DNA of 17,661 nucleotides from NCBI GenBank assembly GCA_964432565.1, contig CAYSOA010000042.1, positions 1 through 17,661 of the forward strand, given 5' to 3'. Source of the stretch: CAIOHW01 sp964432565. GTDB taxonomy: Bacteria > Bdellovibrionota > UBA1018. The position numbers and the translations under genes were made by a program. Numbering within the stretch: the stretch's first letter is position 1; every line of letters starts with the position of its first letter. The notes beneath the pieces were generated by a model, which saw nothing but the letters and a program-made list of their open reading frames with translations, searched no databases and was not told where the DNA came from. This document shows, one piece after another, positions 1 through 6,975 of the stretch.

Positions 1-56
1 AAAATGGGTTGCCCATTGCAGGATACGAGTACCTTCGTGATCACGAGCAGTTTCAT
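1..56 (-). CDS. Possible 5' end of a minus-strand gene cut by the window edge
   Basis: Reading leftward from an ATG at 54-56, the frame stays open to the window edge and gives MKLLVITKVLVSCNGQPI. A start of the form MK-hydrophobic-VITK is seen in many GT-B glycosyltransferases, and the gene would follow the glycosyltransferase at 180-1052 on the same strand, which suits a polysaccharide cluster. Only 18 codons are visible and I see no clear Shine-Dalgarno sequence, so the call is tentative. Between this ATG and the upstream stop (57-179) I see no convincing gene, only a 31-codon frame with no recognisable features. Confidence 0.3.
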   Translation of the reverse strand, partial: MKLLVITKVLVSCNGQPI

Positions 57-179
57 CAGATCTGGGCTTGACTCACGTCTGTATTGAAGCGTCTTTCATC
101 GCTCTGCCTTTCCGATTCTTGGAGAGTCGATTCGAGAGCTGCGGCGCAAAACAGCGTGAAGCCATCAACCACGGCCCAG

Positions 180-1052
180 CTACGGGCTCAGGTGATATCC
201 CCACCAGAGCCGCTGCACCGTCTCGCGCCCCCACACCTCGTCGATGCTTCTGAACGAAGTGCCGGGCGGAAGCGGCTCATATTTCTGCGCAATCGAATAC
301 CGTCCAAAGTGATGGGTGTAGGTATCGAGAAGGATCTGCGGCAGCGGAAATCCCGGGTTCCGCTCCGCATGCGCCGCGGCTTTCAGGTAGAGGTGCCAGT
401 CGGCCGCCTGCATCTCCAGATCCCAGATGTCGCCGAGTTCCTTCACGACGTCCCGATGCAGGACCACCGAATCGCCCTTGATGCCGTTCATGGAGGGCTG
501 AATCTGCGGCGTGGGGGAGTGGAAATTCTCGAGATCGCCGTACATCCATTCGAGGGATTTCCACAGGCGCTCTTCCTCGGATTTTCGCAAGATCCACGCC
601 CACACCTTGCTCAGCCGTCGGACGATGGTCCAGCGCCTCTTGAGGCGGTCCGACAATCTCTGGGTGGGCTGAGCATCCTGGCCGCTGGGACTGAGGATGA
701 CGAGGGGATTTCTTTCTAACTCGCGAAGCAGAGGCTTTTCCCAGTCTCGCGGCATCCAGATGTCGTTGTTGAAAAAGGCGAGGATATCGTGACTGGCGGC
801 AGCCATTCCCTGGATCTGACTGGCAGGATAGGACTGGTTGTGCTCGTTGCGAACATAGACGACCTTCTGTGTGTCTCGTCCCGTGCCTTGAGCAAGCTCG
901 CGAAAGAAGGATTCCGATCCGTCGGTGGAGTGATTGTCGACGATCACCAGCTCAAACGGTGTAGACGTATTCTCCGACAACGCTTTCCAGTAGAGGCGGT
1001 TCATCGGAAGGCCGTTGTGAATGGCTGTGATGATCGAGATCGGGCTCGGCAT
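180..1052 (-). CDS. Family 2 glycosyltransferase
   Basis: A complete 290-residue cytoplasmic glycosyltransferase with the GT-A fold signature. The N-terminus is ISIITAIHNG, followed by VIVDNHSTDGS (residues 36-46), which binds the nucleotide part of the sugar donor. FFNNDIWMP (93-101) sits where the metal-binding DxD motif belongs; Asp97 is its last acidic residue and the first is Asn, a common form in rhamnosyltransferase-like GT2 proteins. MNGIKGDSVVLHR (188-200) and ADWHLYLKA (217-225) match the acceptor/catalytic-base region. There is no membrane segment. It probably adds one sugar to a surface polysaccharide or glycan, but donor and acceptor cannot be told from sequence. The ATG at 1050-1052 has only a weak GAG-type ribosome site. 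The gene is divergent from the secreted-protein gene at 1319. Confidence 0.85.
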   Translation of the reverse strand: MPSPISIITAIHNGLPMNRLYWKALSENTSTPFELVIVDNHSTDGSESFFRELAQGTGRDTQKVVYVRNEHNQSYPASQIQGMAAASHDILAFFNNDIWMPRDWEKPLLRELERNPLVILSPSGQDAQPTQRLSDRLKRRWTIVRRLSKVWAWILRKSEEERLWKSLEWMYGDLENFHSPTPQIQPSMNGIKGDSVVLHRDVVKELGDIWDLEMQAADWHLYLKAAAHAERNPGFPLPQILLDTYTHHFGRYSIAQKYEPLPPGTSFRSIDEVWGRETVQRLWWGYHLSP

Positions 1053-1134
1053 TCGGGATAGTTCTCACTAGCCGCAGCCATTCGTCAAATCACGAGCGCC
1101 TGCTCCGACAAAAGAGTGCTGCCTTGATTCCCGG

Positions 1135-1260
1135 ATCGCGCGATTCCAAAAATTGGGGGTGTCCATCACGGCAATGCCTTGGTCTTTATGGTAAAAAACA
1201 CAATAAAAATATATACTTAACTTTTTCGTCCTGTGCGTGAAGGGGTTTGATTTAAAGTTT
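1135..1260. promoter_or_regulatory. AT-rich divergent promoter region with a 10-bp palindrome
   Basis: The 266-base spacer between the glycosyltransferase and the rightward secreted-protein gene holds no credible gene. From about 1186 to 1260 it is sharply AT-rich against GC-rich surroundings. It contains a good -10-like TATACT at 1212-1217; the matching -35 (TGGTAA at 1189-1194) is poor. TTGACG at 1259-1264 resembles a -35 but lacks a good partner. A perfect palindrome, ATCGCGCGAT, lies at 1135-1144, between the AT-rich block and the glycosyltransferase. The region most likely carries promoters for one or both genes; which box is used is a guess. Confidence 0.35.
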
Positions 1261-1318
1261 GACGCGCTGCGTAGTTCGGGGGTAGTCCCATCGCCTACGA
1301 AATAGAAGGAGTGCCCCA

Positions 1319-1786
1319 ATGAACCAAAGCCTGAAGAAGTCCCGCTGGGTGACCGCTGTTCTGATCGCCTGTTCCGCCGCTACTGCAATGGCCGATGAGC
1401 CCGAGCGCGAGGCGGCCATCGCTTTTCTGGAACCGCTCGTGGGCCATCACCGTCTCGGCGGGGACGCGGGCTGCGAGAACCTCGAAGTGGATCGGGATGA
1501 GTACGGTTCGCGCTATGGTGTTTTGATTCGAAACTCCAAGGGCGCTCAGGGAGCGAAACTCGTGGACCATTACACCAAGGAAGAATGGCTGTCGGTGGAT
1601 GACAGCACCCTGAAGCTCGATATGCGCATCTACACCGGTCACTTCAACCTGAAGGGCCTGGGTGTGAAGGCCACTCTCAAGAAGAACCGGGATGGATCAC
1701 TGCGGGAGGTAGTGGTGAAGAATATTCGTTATAACGAATTCGGCATCGGTGAAACCATTGACCGCTTCCGCTGTCATTCTGAGTAA
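1319..1786 (+). CDS. Small secreted protein of unknown function
   Basis: 155 residues. Residues 1-25 form a classic signal peptide: KK-x-x-R, a hydrophobic core, and Ala-Met-Ala before the predicted cut. The mature part of about 130 residues is rich in alternating polar and hydrophobic residues, suggesting a beta-rich fold. It has only two cysteines (52 and 152), near its two ends, which could form a disulfide in the periplasm. I do not recognise the family. The start is well supported by an AGGAG ribosome site (GAAGGAGTGCCCCA before the ATG). The stop is 7 bases before the preferred dbpA start, so the two may share a transcript, though a secreted protein and an RNA helicase have no obvious joint role. 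Confidence 0.8.
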   Translation: MNQSLKKSRWVTAVLIACSAATAMADEPEREAAIAFLEPLVGHHRLGGDAGCENLEVDRDEYGSRYGVLIRNSKGAQGAKLVDHYTKEEWLSVDDSTLKLDMRIYTGHFNLKGLGVKATLKKNRDGSLREVVVKNIRYNEFGIGETIDRFRCHSE

Positions 1787-1793
1787 GTCTGTC

Positions 1794-3200
1794 GTGCTGA
1801 ATCCCACTTTCGAAGCGCTCTCGCTCTCTGTAGGCCTCGTTCAGAATGTCGCCGATCTCGGCTTCACGGAGCCGACGCCCGTGCAGTCGAAGTCGATTCC
1901 GGTTCTTTTGACCGGGCGTGACCTGATCGCCCAGTCCCAGACCGGAAGTGGCAAGACGGCTGCGTTCAGTCTGCCGATTCTTGAGAAACTCGACATCGAG
2001 CGACGCGAAGTTCAGGGGTTGGTTCTTTGTCCCACGCGGGAGCTTTGCGCGCAGGTGGCCCGCGAAATTCGCAAGCTCGGCAGGCGCGTGCCCGGTCTTC
2101 AGGTTCTGGTGCTGTCCGGGGGAGCCCCGATGGGGCCTCAGTTCGGCGCTCTCGAGCGCGGTGTTCATCTGGTCGTGGGAACGCCCGGGCGTGTACTGGA
2201 TCACCTGCAGCGAAAGTCGCTCGAGGTCAGCCGCGTGAAAACGGTAGTCCTCGACGAAGCCGACCGGATGCTCGAGATGGGCTTTCAGGAGGACATGGAG
2301 AAAATCCTCGGTCGCGTTCCTGAAAAGCGGCAGACCGTGCTCTTTTCTGCGACCTTTCCAAAGGGCATTGAAAGCCTCAGTCGTTCCTACCAGCGCAGTC
2401 CGGTGCGTGTGACGATCGAAGCCAGAACCCAGACCGTTGAATCGATTCGGCAGGTGGCTTACCAGATCGAGGGTGACCGCAAGCTCAAGGCACTCCTTTG
2501 GGTGATTCAGCAACACCAGCCCGAGTCGTTGATCGTGTTCTGCAATTTCAAGGCAAGCGTGGTGGATCTCGCCAGGGCCATGTCCGATGGAGGGCTCAGT
2601 GTCGGAGCCCTTCATGGAGACCTCGAGCAGTTTGAGCGTGACCGGGTGATGGCGAAGTTTAGAAATCGCAGTACCAAGATCCTGGTCGCCACCGATGTGG
2701 CCGCCCGAGGGATCGATGTCGAAAATCTGGATCTCGTCGTCAACTTCGAGCTGCCGGCTCAGCCAGAGATCTACGTTCATCGCGTGGGGCGAACGGGGCG
2801 AGCAGGGCGGAAGGGACGTGCCGTTTCATTTCATTCGTCACGGGAGAGTTCGAAGATTCAGGCGATTGAGGGCTACGCCGGGGTGCAGATCGAGAAGAAG
2901 TCGCTTCCTGCGCTCGATCATCTCGATGCCGATCGTCTTCAGGACAGCATCGGCGGACAGGCTGCTATGAGAACCCTCGTGATTGGTGGCGGACGCAAGG
3001 AAAAGATGCGACCGGGTGACATCCTCGGAGCACTCACGGGCGAAGCCGGGGGGTTCTCTCCCTCGGACGTTGGCAAGATCGAGATTCACGACCACTTCAG
3101 TTATGTGGCGGTTTCGGCTCGTGTGGCGGACCGGGCGATCCAGCGCCTTCGTGATGGTCGCATCAAGGGGCGCAAGTTTCGGATCGACGCGGTTCGGTAG
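1794..3200 (+). CDS. dbpA: ATP-dependent RNA helicase DbpA (DEAD-box)
   Basis: A DEAD-box helicase of about 468 residues; E. coli DbpA has 457. In this numbering the Q-motif region FTEPTPVQ is followed by GSGKT (51-55), PTREL, TPGR, DEAD (154-157), SAT (185-187), HGDLEQ, ATDVAARGID and HRVGRTGR (329-336). The last ~80 residues are the DbpA RNA-binding domain, including KMRPGDILGALTG and VGKIEI. In E. coli this domain binds hairpin 92 of 23S rRNA, so the protein should act late in large-subunit assembly. I prefer the GTG at 1794, which gives a family-like N-terminus and has GAGTAAG upstream. A GTG at 1749 would add 15 residues and overlap the preceding gene. It converges on the Cache gene, with 21 bases between the stops. 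Confidence 0.93.
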   Translation: MLNPTFEALSLSVGLVQNVADLGFTEPTPVQSKSIPVLLTGRDLIAQSQTGSGKTAAFSLPILEKLDIERREVQGLVLCPTRELCAQVAREIRKLGRRVPGLQVLVLSGGAPMGPQFGALERGVHLVVGTPGRVLDHLQRKSLEVSRVKTVVLDEADRMLEMGFQEDMEKILGRVPEKRQTVLFSATFPKGIESLSRSYQRSPVRVTIEARTQTVESIRQVAYQIEGDRKLKALLWVIQQHQPESLIVFCNFKASVVDLARAMSDGGLSVGALHGDLEQFERDRVMAKFRNRSTKILVATDVAARGIDVENLDLVVNFELPAQPEIYVHRVGRTGRAGRKGRAVSFHSSRESSKIQAIEGYAGVQIEKKSLPALDHLDADRLQDSIGGQAAMRTLVIGGGRKEKMRPGDILGALTGEAGGFSPSDVGKIEIHDHFSYVAVSARVADRAIQRLRDGRIKGRKFRIDAVR

Positions 3201-3201
3201 C

Positions 3202-3220
3202 AGCTCCCCGAAGGGTTGCT
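3202..3220. terminator. Compact inverted repeat filling the dbpA/Cache convergent gap
   Basis: AGCTCCCCGAAGGGTTGCT almost exactly fills the 21 bases between two opposed stop codons. On the minus-strand RNA it folds into a 3+3 bp stem with two internal mismatches, closed by a very stable C(UUCG)G tetraloop. No run of T follows on either strand, so a standard intrinsic terminator is not proven. Its position suggests a bidirectional transcript end. Confidence 0.35.
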
Positions 3221-3221
3221 C

Positions 3222-3992
3222 TCATTCAAGTACCCCAAAGGCAAACCACCAGCCCGTGAGGGGCGAGCGTCGAAAGACGACCGTCCTTTTCCGGCCACGA
3301 AACGCATACGTCTCGAGGCCGTTTTCATGCCGCCTCATTCGATCAAAAGCCAGCCGGACTTCCGAACCCAGTTCGTTCGGGTCGGCAAGTGTCAGTGACG
3401 GATCCCAAACCAGACCGAGAATCGGTTTTGAGTCGAACGAATAGTAGATCATCGTTTCGTCTACGCCCAGTTCCCTGCCAAGAAGCAGGGAGAGCTGTTC
3501 GAGATCAACGGATGCGCCGAGCGCGCCCACGACAGCACCTTCCTCGCTTCGAATCGGAACTGCCACGACGGCCGAGCTTCGTCCCGAAGATTTGCTTGCG
3601 ACCAGATTACCGAGCACGCGCTCGCCGCGAAACAAATTTGAAAAGTAGGCTCGGTCGCTCAACCGCTCGCTGGACAGTCCCCTCTCTGTCGTCCAGTAAC
3701 GACCGTCAGGAAGTGAGAACCAGTGCGCCGACGCAGAGATATTTCGACGCGAGAGATCGAGTAGCATTTTTCGGATGTTCTGCCAGTCGAGCGACCTGGC
3801 CGTGGGCGTGCCGGCTGCCTGTTCGAGGTCATCAGCGATGCGAAGCAGATGGCGTTCGCAGAGGGAAGTGAGTGCCGAGAGCCCGACCCGGGCTGATATC
3901 CGGGGTTCGTTTTCTCGATCGATCGTATCTCCCGCGAGACCCGAGGCGAAACTAATGAGGAATAGTCCGATCAAGCCGGATCGGTAAGACAT
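3222..3992 (-). CDS. Exported stand-alone Cache (PDC-like) sensor-domain protein
   Basis: 256 residues. The N-terminus is hydrophobic (GLIGLFLISFASGLAG) and looks like a signal peptide, or an uncleaved anchor. The rest resembles an extracytoplasmic Cache domain: a long first helix (about 35-85), a strand with LPDGRYWTT (94-102), DRAYF (113-117), then the typical core around VVAVPIRSEEGAVVGALGASVDL (142-164, described by its ends: VVAVPIR and GALGASVDL). A second half with beta strands ends at residue 256. Normally such domains are joined to a kinase, cyclase or chemoreceptor, but here nothing follows: no second membrane helix and no signalling output. It may bind a small ligand in the periplasm and pass it or the signal to a partner. 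It lies just downstream of fadH on the same strand and is probably co-transcribed. Confidence 0.8.
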   Translation of the reverse strand: MSYRSGLIGLFLISFASGLAGDTIDRENEPRISARVGLSALTSLCERHLLRIADDLEQAAGTPTARSLDWQNIRKMLLDLSRRNISASAHWFSLPDGRYWTTERGLSSERLSDRAYFSNLFRGERVLGNLVASKSSGRSSAVVAVPIRSEEGAVVGALGASVDLEQLSLLLGRELGVDETMIYYSFDSKPILGLVWDPSLTLADPNELGSEVRLAFDRMRRHENGLETYAFRGRKRTVVFRRSPLTGWWFAFGVLE

Positions 3993-3996
3993 GAAC

Positions 3997-4033
3997 CAGG
4001 GAGATGCAAAATCCCTGCTTATGGGGCCTTCCT
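3997..4033 (-). promoter_or_regulatory. fadH-Cache intergenic hairpin with a distant Shine-Dalgarno site
   Basis: The Cache ATG (3990-3992) has no ribosome site at the normal distance. On the minus strand AGGAAGG (4033 down to 4027) overlaps the fadH stop codon, 34 bases before the ATG. Between them a perfect 6-bp inverted repeat, CAGGGA/TCCCTG (4017-4012 and 4002-3997), can form a hairpin with a 9-base loop. Folding would reduce the effective spacing to about 13 bases. This is a reading of the sequence, not a proven mechanism; a weak terminator is the alternative. Confidence 0.3.
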
Positions 4034-6059
4034 AGATCTCGAGGGCAAGTCGCGTACCCTGCTCGATGGCTCGCTTGGCGTCGAGTTCGGCGGCGATATC
4101 GGCACCACCGATCAGCCGAGGTTCAAGTCCTCGCTCACGAAGTCCCGATTCGAGTTCGCGAAGCGGATCCTGTCCGGCACAGATGACGATCGTGTCGACG
4201 TCGAGCGTGAGATCCTTATCCTGATGACTGATGTGGAGACCCTCGTCATCGATTTTTTGGTAGTGAACCCCTGCCCACATGTGAACTCCCAGGTCCTTGA
4301 GCGTGGTGCGATGAATCCAGCCGGTGCTCTTGCCCAGCCCAGATCCAAGCTTGCCCTTCTTGCGCTGAAGCAGGTGAATTTGTCGATGCGGCAGAACGAT
4401 CTTTCGCTGCACGCCCTCGACGCCGCCTCGGCTGGTGAAGGTCCGATCGATACCCCAGTGGGCGAGAAATTTCTCGAGCTCCTCATTCGCGGCGCCCGGA
4501 GAATCGCCAGGGGAGTGCAGCAGGAACTCGGCCACATCAAACCCGATGCCACCCGCCCCGATGATGGCGACGCGCTGCCCGACAGTTCGAGCCCCGGTCA
4601 GTACATCGATATAACCGACGACCTTGGGATGGTGAATCCCCTCGATGGGGGGAGTGCGCGGGCGAACTCCCGTGGCAAGAATGACGGCATCGAAGTTCTC
4701 CCTTGCGAGCGAATCGACCGTAGCGCGCTGCCCTAGTCGGAGGTCGACTTTCAGAAGCCGAAGTCGTTCGGCGTAATAGCGAATCGTTTCGCCGAATTCC
4801 TCCTTTCCCGGGATTTTTCTGGCCAGATTGAACTGGCCACCAATCTCGGATGACGACTCGATGAGCGTCACCCGGTGGCCTCTCGCCGCCGCTTCGGTCG
4901 CGAAGGCAAGCCCGGCAGGCCCAGCACCCACGACAGCGATTCGTTTTGAATTTTTGGCGGGCCGAGAAACCAGTTCAAGCTCTCGGGCTGCGCGGGGATT
5001 GACGAGGCATGAGGCGAGTTTTGCGGAGAAGATATGGTCCAGACAGGCCTGGTTGCAGGCAATGCAGGTATTGATCTCCCCAACTCGTCCCTCCTCAGTC
5101 TTCTTGACGAACTCCGGATCTGCAAGCAGGGGCCTCGCCATGGAGACGAGATCAGCATCTCCTCGCGCGAGGATCGATTCGGCCACGTCGGGCATGTTGA
5201 TGCGGTTGCTGGTGATGATCGGAATCGAGATCTCCCGCTTCATGTGGCGTGTGACCCACGTGAAAGCAGCCCGCGGAACGCTCGTCGCGATGGTGGGGAT
5301 TCGGGCTTCGTGCCAGCCGATTCCGGTATTCAGAATCGTGGCGCCTGCTGACTCGATTTTTTTGGCGAGTTCGACAGCTTCGGTCCAGTTGCTACCGCCG
5401 TCGACCAAGTCTAGCATGGACAATCGGTAGATCACGATGAAGTTCGGCCCGACTCGCCCGCGAATTCTGCGGACGATTTCAATCGGAAACCGAATGCGGT
5501 TGGAATAGGCGCCGCCCCAGTCATCCTTGCGATGGTTGGTTCTTGCGGCGATGAACTGGTTGATCAGGTAGCCTTCCGAGCCCATCACTTCGACACCGTC
5601 ATAACCCGCCTTCTGGGCGAGCTCGGCGCAGCGGACGAAATCCCGGATGGTTCTTTCAATGCCGTGCTGGGATAGTGCCCAGGGCTTGAACGGCGTAATG
5701 GGGGATTGGATTCGGGAGGGTGCCGCTGCAAAGGGATGGTAGGCATACCGGCCCGTGTGAAGAATCTGCATGGCGATCTTTCCGCCCGCCTCGTGGACGG
5801 CATCGGTAATGAGTTGGTGCTTTCGCACCTGCCAGGGCCAGCTGAGCTGGGCGGCCCCAGGGTGGCCTCTTCCCTGAAAGTTGGGGGCGATGCCTCCCGT
5901 GATGATCAGTCCCACGCCACCCCGGGCGCGTTCGGCGTAGTAGGCCGCCATCCGCTGATAGCCGTCGCGAGCCTCTTCGAGGCCGGTATGCATCGAGCCC
6001 ATGACCACGCGGTTCTTGAGAGTCGTGAATCCGAGGTTCAGAGGTTCGAGTAGTTTCAT
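4032..6059 (-). CDS. fadH: NADPH-dependent 2,4-dienoyl-CoA reductase
   Basis: 675 residues, collinear with E. coli FadH (672). This cytoplasmic flavo-iron-sulfur enzyme reduces 2,4-dienoyl-CoA to an enoyl-CoA, so that polyunsaturated fatty acids can enter beta-oxidation. The N-terminal TIM barrel binds FMN and starts with the hallmark LNLGFTTLKNRVVMGSMHTG. Tyr164 (SEGY) and His250 (GWHEARIP) match the catalytic Tyr166 and His252 of E. coli. Four cysteines (332, 335, 339, 351) are the 4Fe-4S ligands. A FAD motif GAGPAG (378-383) and an NADPH-site GAGGIG (501-506) follow, and the protein ends in GTRLALEI as in the family. All key residues are present. No other beta-oxidation gene is visible here. 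It is divergent from the SH3 protein gene and followed by the Cache gene. Confidence 0.97.
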   Translation of the reverse strand: MKLLEPLNLGFTTLKNRVVMGSMHTGLEEARDGYQRMAAYYAERARGGVGLIITGGIAPNFQGRGHPGAAQLSWPWQVRKHQLITDAVHEAGGKIAMQILHTGRYAYHPFAAAPSRIQSPITPFKPWALSQHGIERTIRDFVRCAELAQKAGYDGVEVMGSEGYLINQFIAARTNHRKDDWGGAYSNRIRFPIEIVRRIRGRVGPNFIVIYRLSMLDLVDGGSNWTEAVELAKKIESAGATILNTGIGWHEARIPTIATSVPRAAFTWVTRHMKREISIPIITSNRINMPDVAESILARGDADLVSMARPLLADPEFVKKTEEGRVGEINTCIACNQACLDHIFSAKLASCLVNPRAARELELVSRPAKNSKRIAVVGAGPAGLAFATEAAARGHRVTLIESSSEIGGQFNLARKIPGKEEFGETIRYYAERLRLLKVDLRLGQRATVDSLARENFDAVILATGVRPRTPPIEGIHHPKVVGYIDVLTGARTVGQRVAIIGAGGIGFDVAEFLLHSPGDSPGAANEELEKFLAHWGIDRTFTSRGGVEGVQRKIVLPHRQIHLLQRKKGKLGSGLGKSTGWIHRTTLKDLGVHMWAGVHYQKIDDEGLHISHQDKDLTLDVDTIVICAGQDPLRELESGLRERGLEPRLIGGADIAAELDAKRAIEQGTRLALEI

Positions 6060-6153
6060 GATTTTTTGAGTTTACCCGGGCTTAAGGGGTCGTGCAGCTG
6101 ATTCCTGTGGTTGACTTGCAGGAGCGGGCCATCGGTGACACTCTGGAGGGCAG
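6060..6153. promoter_or_regulatory. Divergent spacer between fadH and the SH3-protein gene
   Basis: These 94 bases must hold the start signals for both genes. TTGACT at 6111-6116 is a good -35-like box for the rightward gene, but no convincing -10 box lies 16-18 bases downstream (the nearest, GACACT at 6137-6142, is 20 bases away). An A-rich run lies just before the fadH ATG, and no clear Shine-Dalgarno sequence is visible for fadH. No gene is present. Confidence 0.25.
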
Positions 6154-6951
6154 ATGAGGGATGGAAGGCGGCTGTTGAAAAGAGCGTTGCTTCTGGCACT
6201 TCGTGCACTGATGCTGTCGATGCTCGTTGACCCGGCGATGGCAGTGGCGGGCATTCCCCTCAAGGTCGAGGAAGATACGCTCGTTTTTCGAGTGGATTCC
6301 GACGGCAAGCCCTACGTCGCCGGCAAGCTGAGCGTGGGTGAGAAGATCGATCTGGTTGGCTATCGCCCCGACTACGACTGGGTTCGTATTCGCTACGAAG
6401 ATGACGAGGGTTACGTCCTGAAGGAAAATATTCAGGAATCCGATCTTCAGCAGCCGTATTTTGATCCGGCTGCCGACAAGCTGGGACGCCGCCGGAACGC
6501 TGCGACCTACGAGCTGGCCGTCCTCACGGCCAAGAAGCGTCGGGCCCCGAGGCTGGGCCTGGTCGGCAACCTGGCGTTTCATTCGTCTTATGGGGCCGGT
6601 GCTGGTGCAGGTCTGGTCTATCGGGCGTTTTCCTGGGAACGTTCCGGTTACGACGTGGGCATCGATGGAGTTTTTCACTTCTCACACGAGCGCACTCCCT
6701 TTATCGGCTATCTATTTTATCGGTATTGGACGGCCGGTGAGCTGAAGCTGGGCTTTGAGGGATACCTCTCGTCCACGACCCGGCGGGCACTGTATGTGGA
6801 CGAAGTGGTGACCTCCACTCTCGGTGGCGGTGGAGGGATCTACCTCGGTATTCCATTTCTCGGACGGTCGCTGCTGACTCCTGGCGTGCGCCTGAACCTC
6901 TGGGGTGAGGTGGGGGCCGTGGGAGTTCTGGCCATCGGCTGGAATCTTTAA
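6154..6951 (+). CDS. Exported bacterial SH3-like plus probable beta-barrel protein
   Basis: 265 residues. An Arg-rich N-terminus and a long hydrophobic core ending AMAVAG suggest a signal peptide of about 30 residues. Residues ~38-95 look like a bacterial SH3 domain: LSVGEKIDLVGY, then DYDWVRIRYEDDEGYVLKEN, a fold often used to bind cell-wall peptides. A short charged linker (105-133) leads to a C-terminal half with repeated amphipathic strands and many Gly and aromatic residues (LGLVGNLAFHSSYGAGAGAG, then GIDGVFHF, FIGYLFYRYW, LKLGFEGYLS). That half resembles a small outer-membrane barrel of roughly eight strands, though the chain ends GWNL rather than in Phe. GGAGG lies 4 bases before the ATG, supporting the start. 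An envelope role linking outer membrane and peptidoglycan is an inference. It converges on selO with 24 bases between the stops. Confidence 0.78.
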   Translation: MRDGRRLLKRALLLALRALMLSMLVDPAMAVAGIPLKVEEDTLVFRVDSDGKPYVAGKLSVGEKIDLVGYRPDYDWVRIRYEDDEGYVLKENIQESDLQQPYFDPAADKLGRRRNAATYELAVLTAKKRRAPRLGLVGNLAFHSSYGAGAGAGLVYRAFSWERSGYDVGIDGVFHFSHERTPFIGYLFYRYWTAGELKLGFEGYLSSTTRRALYVDEVVTSTLGGGGGIYLGIPFLGRSLLTPGVRLNLWGEVGAVGVLAIGWNL

Positions 6952-6954
6952 ATG

Positions 6955-6971
6955 GCCGCATCAGTGCCGGC
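6955..6971. terminator. Weak inverted repeat in the SH3-gene/selO convergent gap
   Basis: GCCG (6955-6958) and CGGC (6968-6971) can pair across a 9-base loop inside the 24-base gap between opposed stops. The stem is only 4 bp and no clear T-run follows, so termination here is a guess based mainly on position. Confidence 0.2.
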
Positions 6972-6975
6972 TTAT

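Noticed and set aside
1068..1319. An 83-codon minus-strand frame across the AT-rich spacer
   Set aside because: It overlaps the ribosome site and start region of the secreted-protein gene, has no recognisable motif and no good ribosome site.
1677..2780. A 367-codon open frame on the minus strand opposite dbpA
   Set aside because: It lies wholly antisense to a gene with all DEAD-box motifs. It shows no domain and arises from the codon bias of a GC-rich gene.
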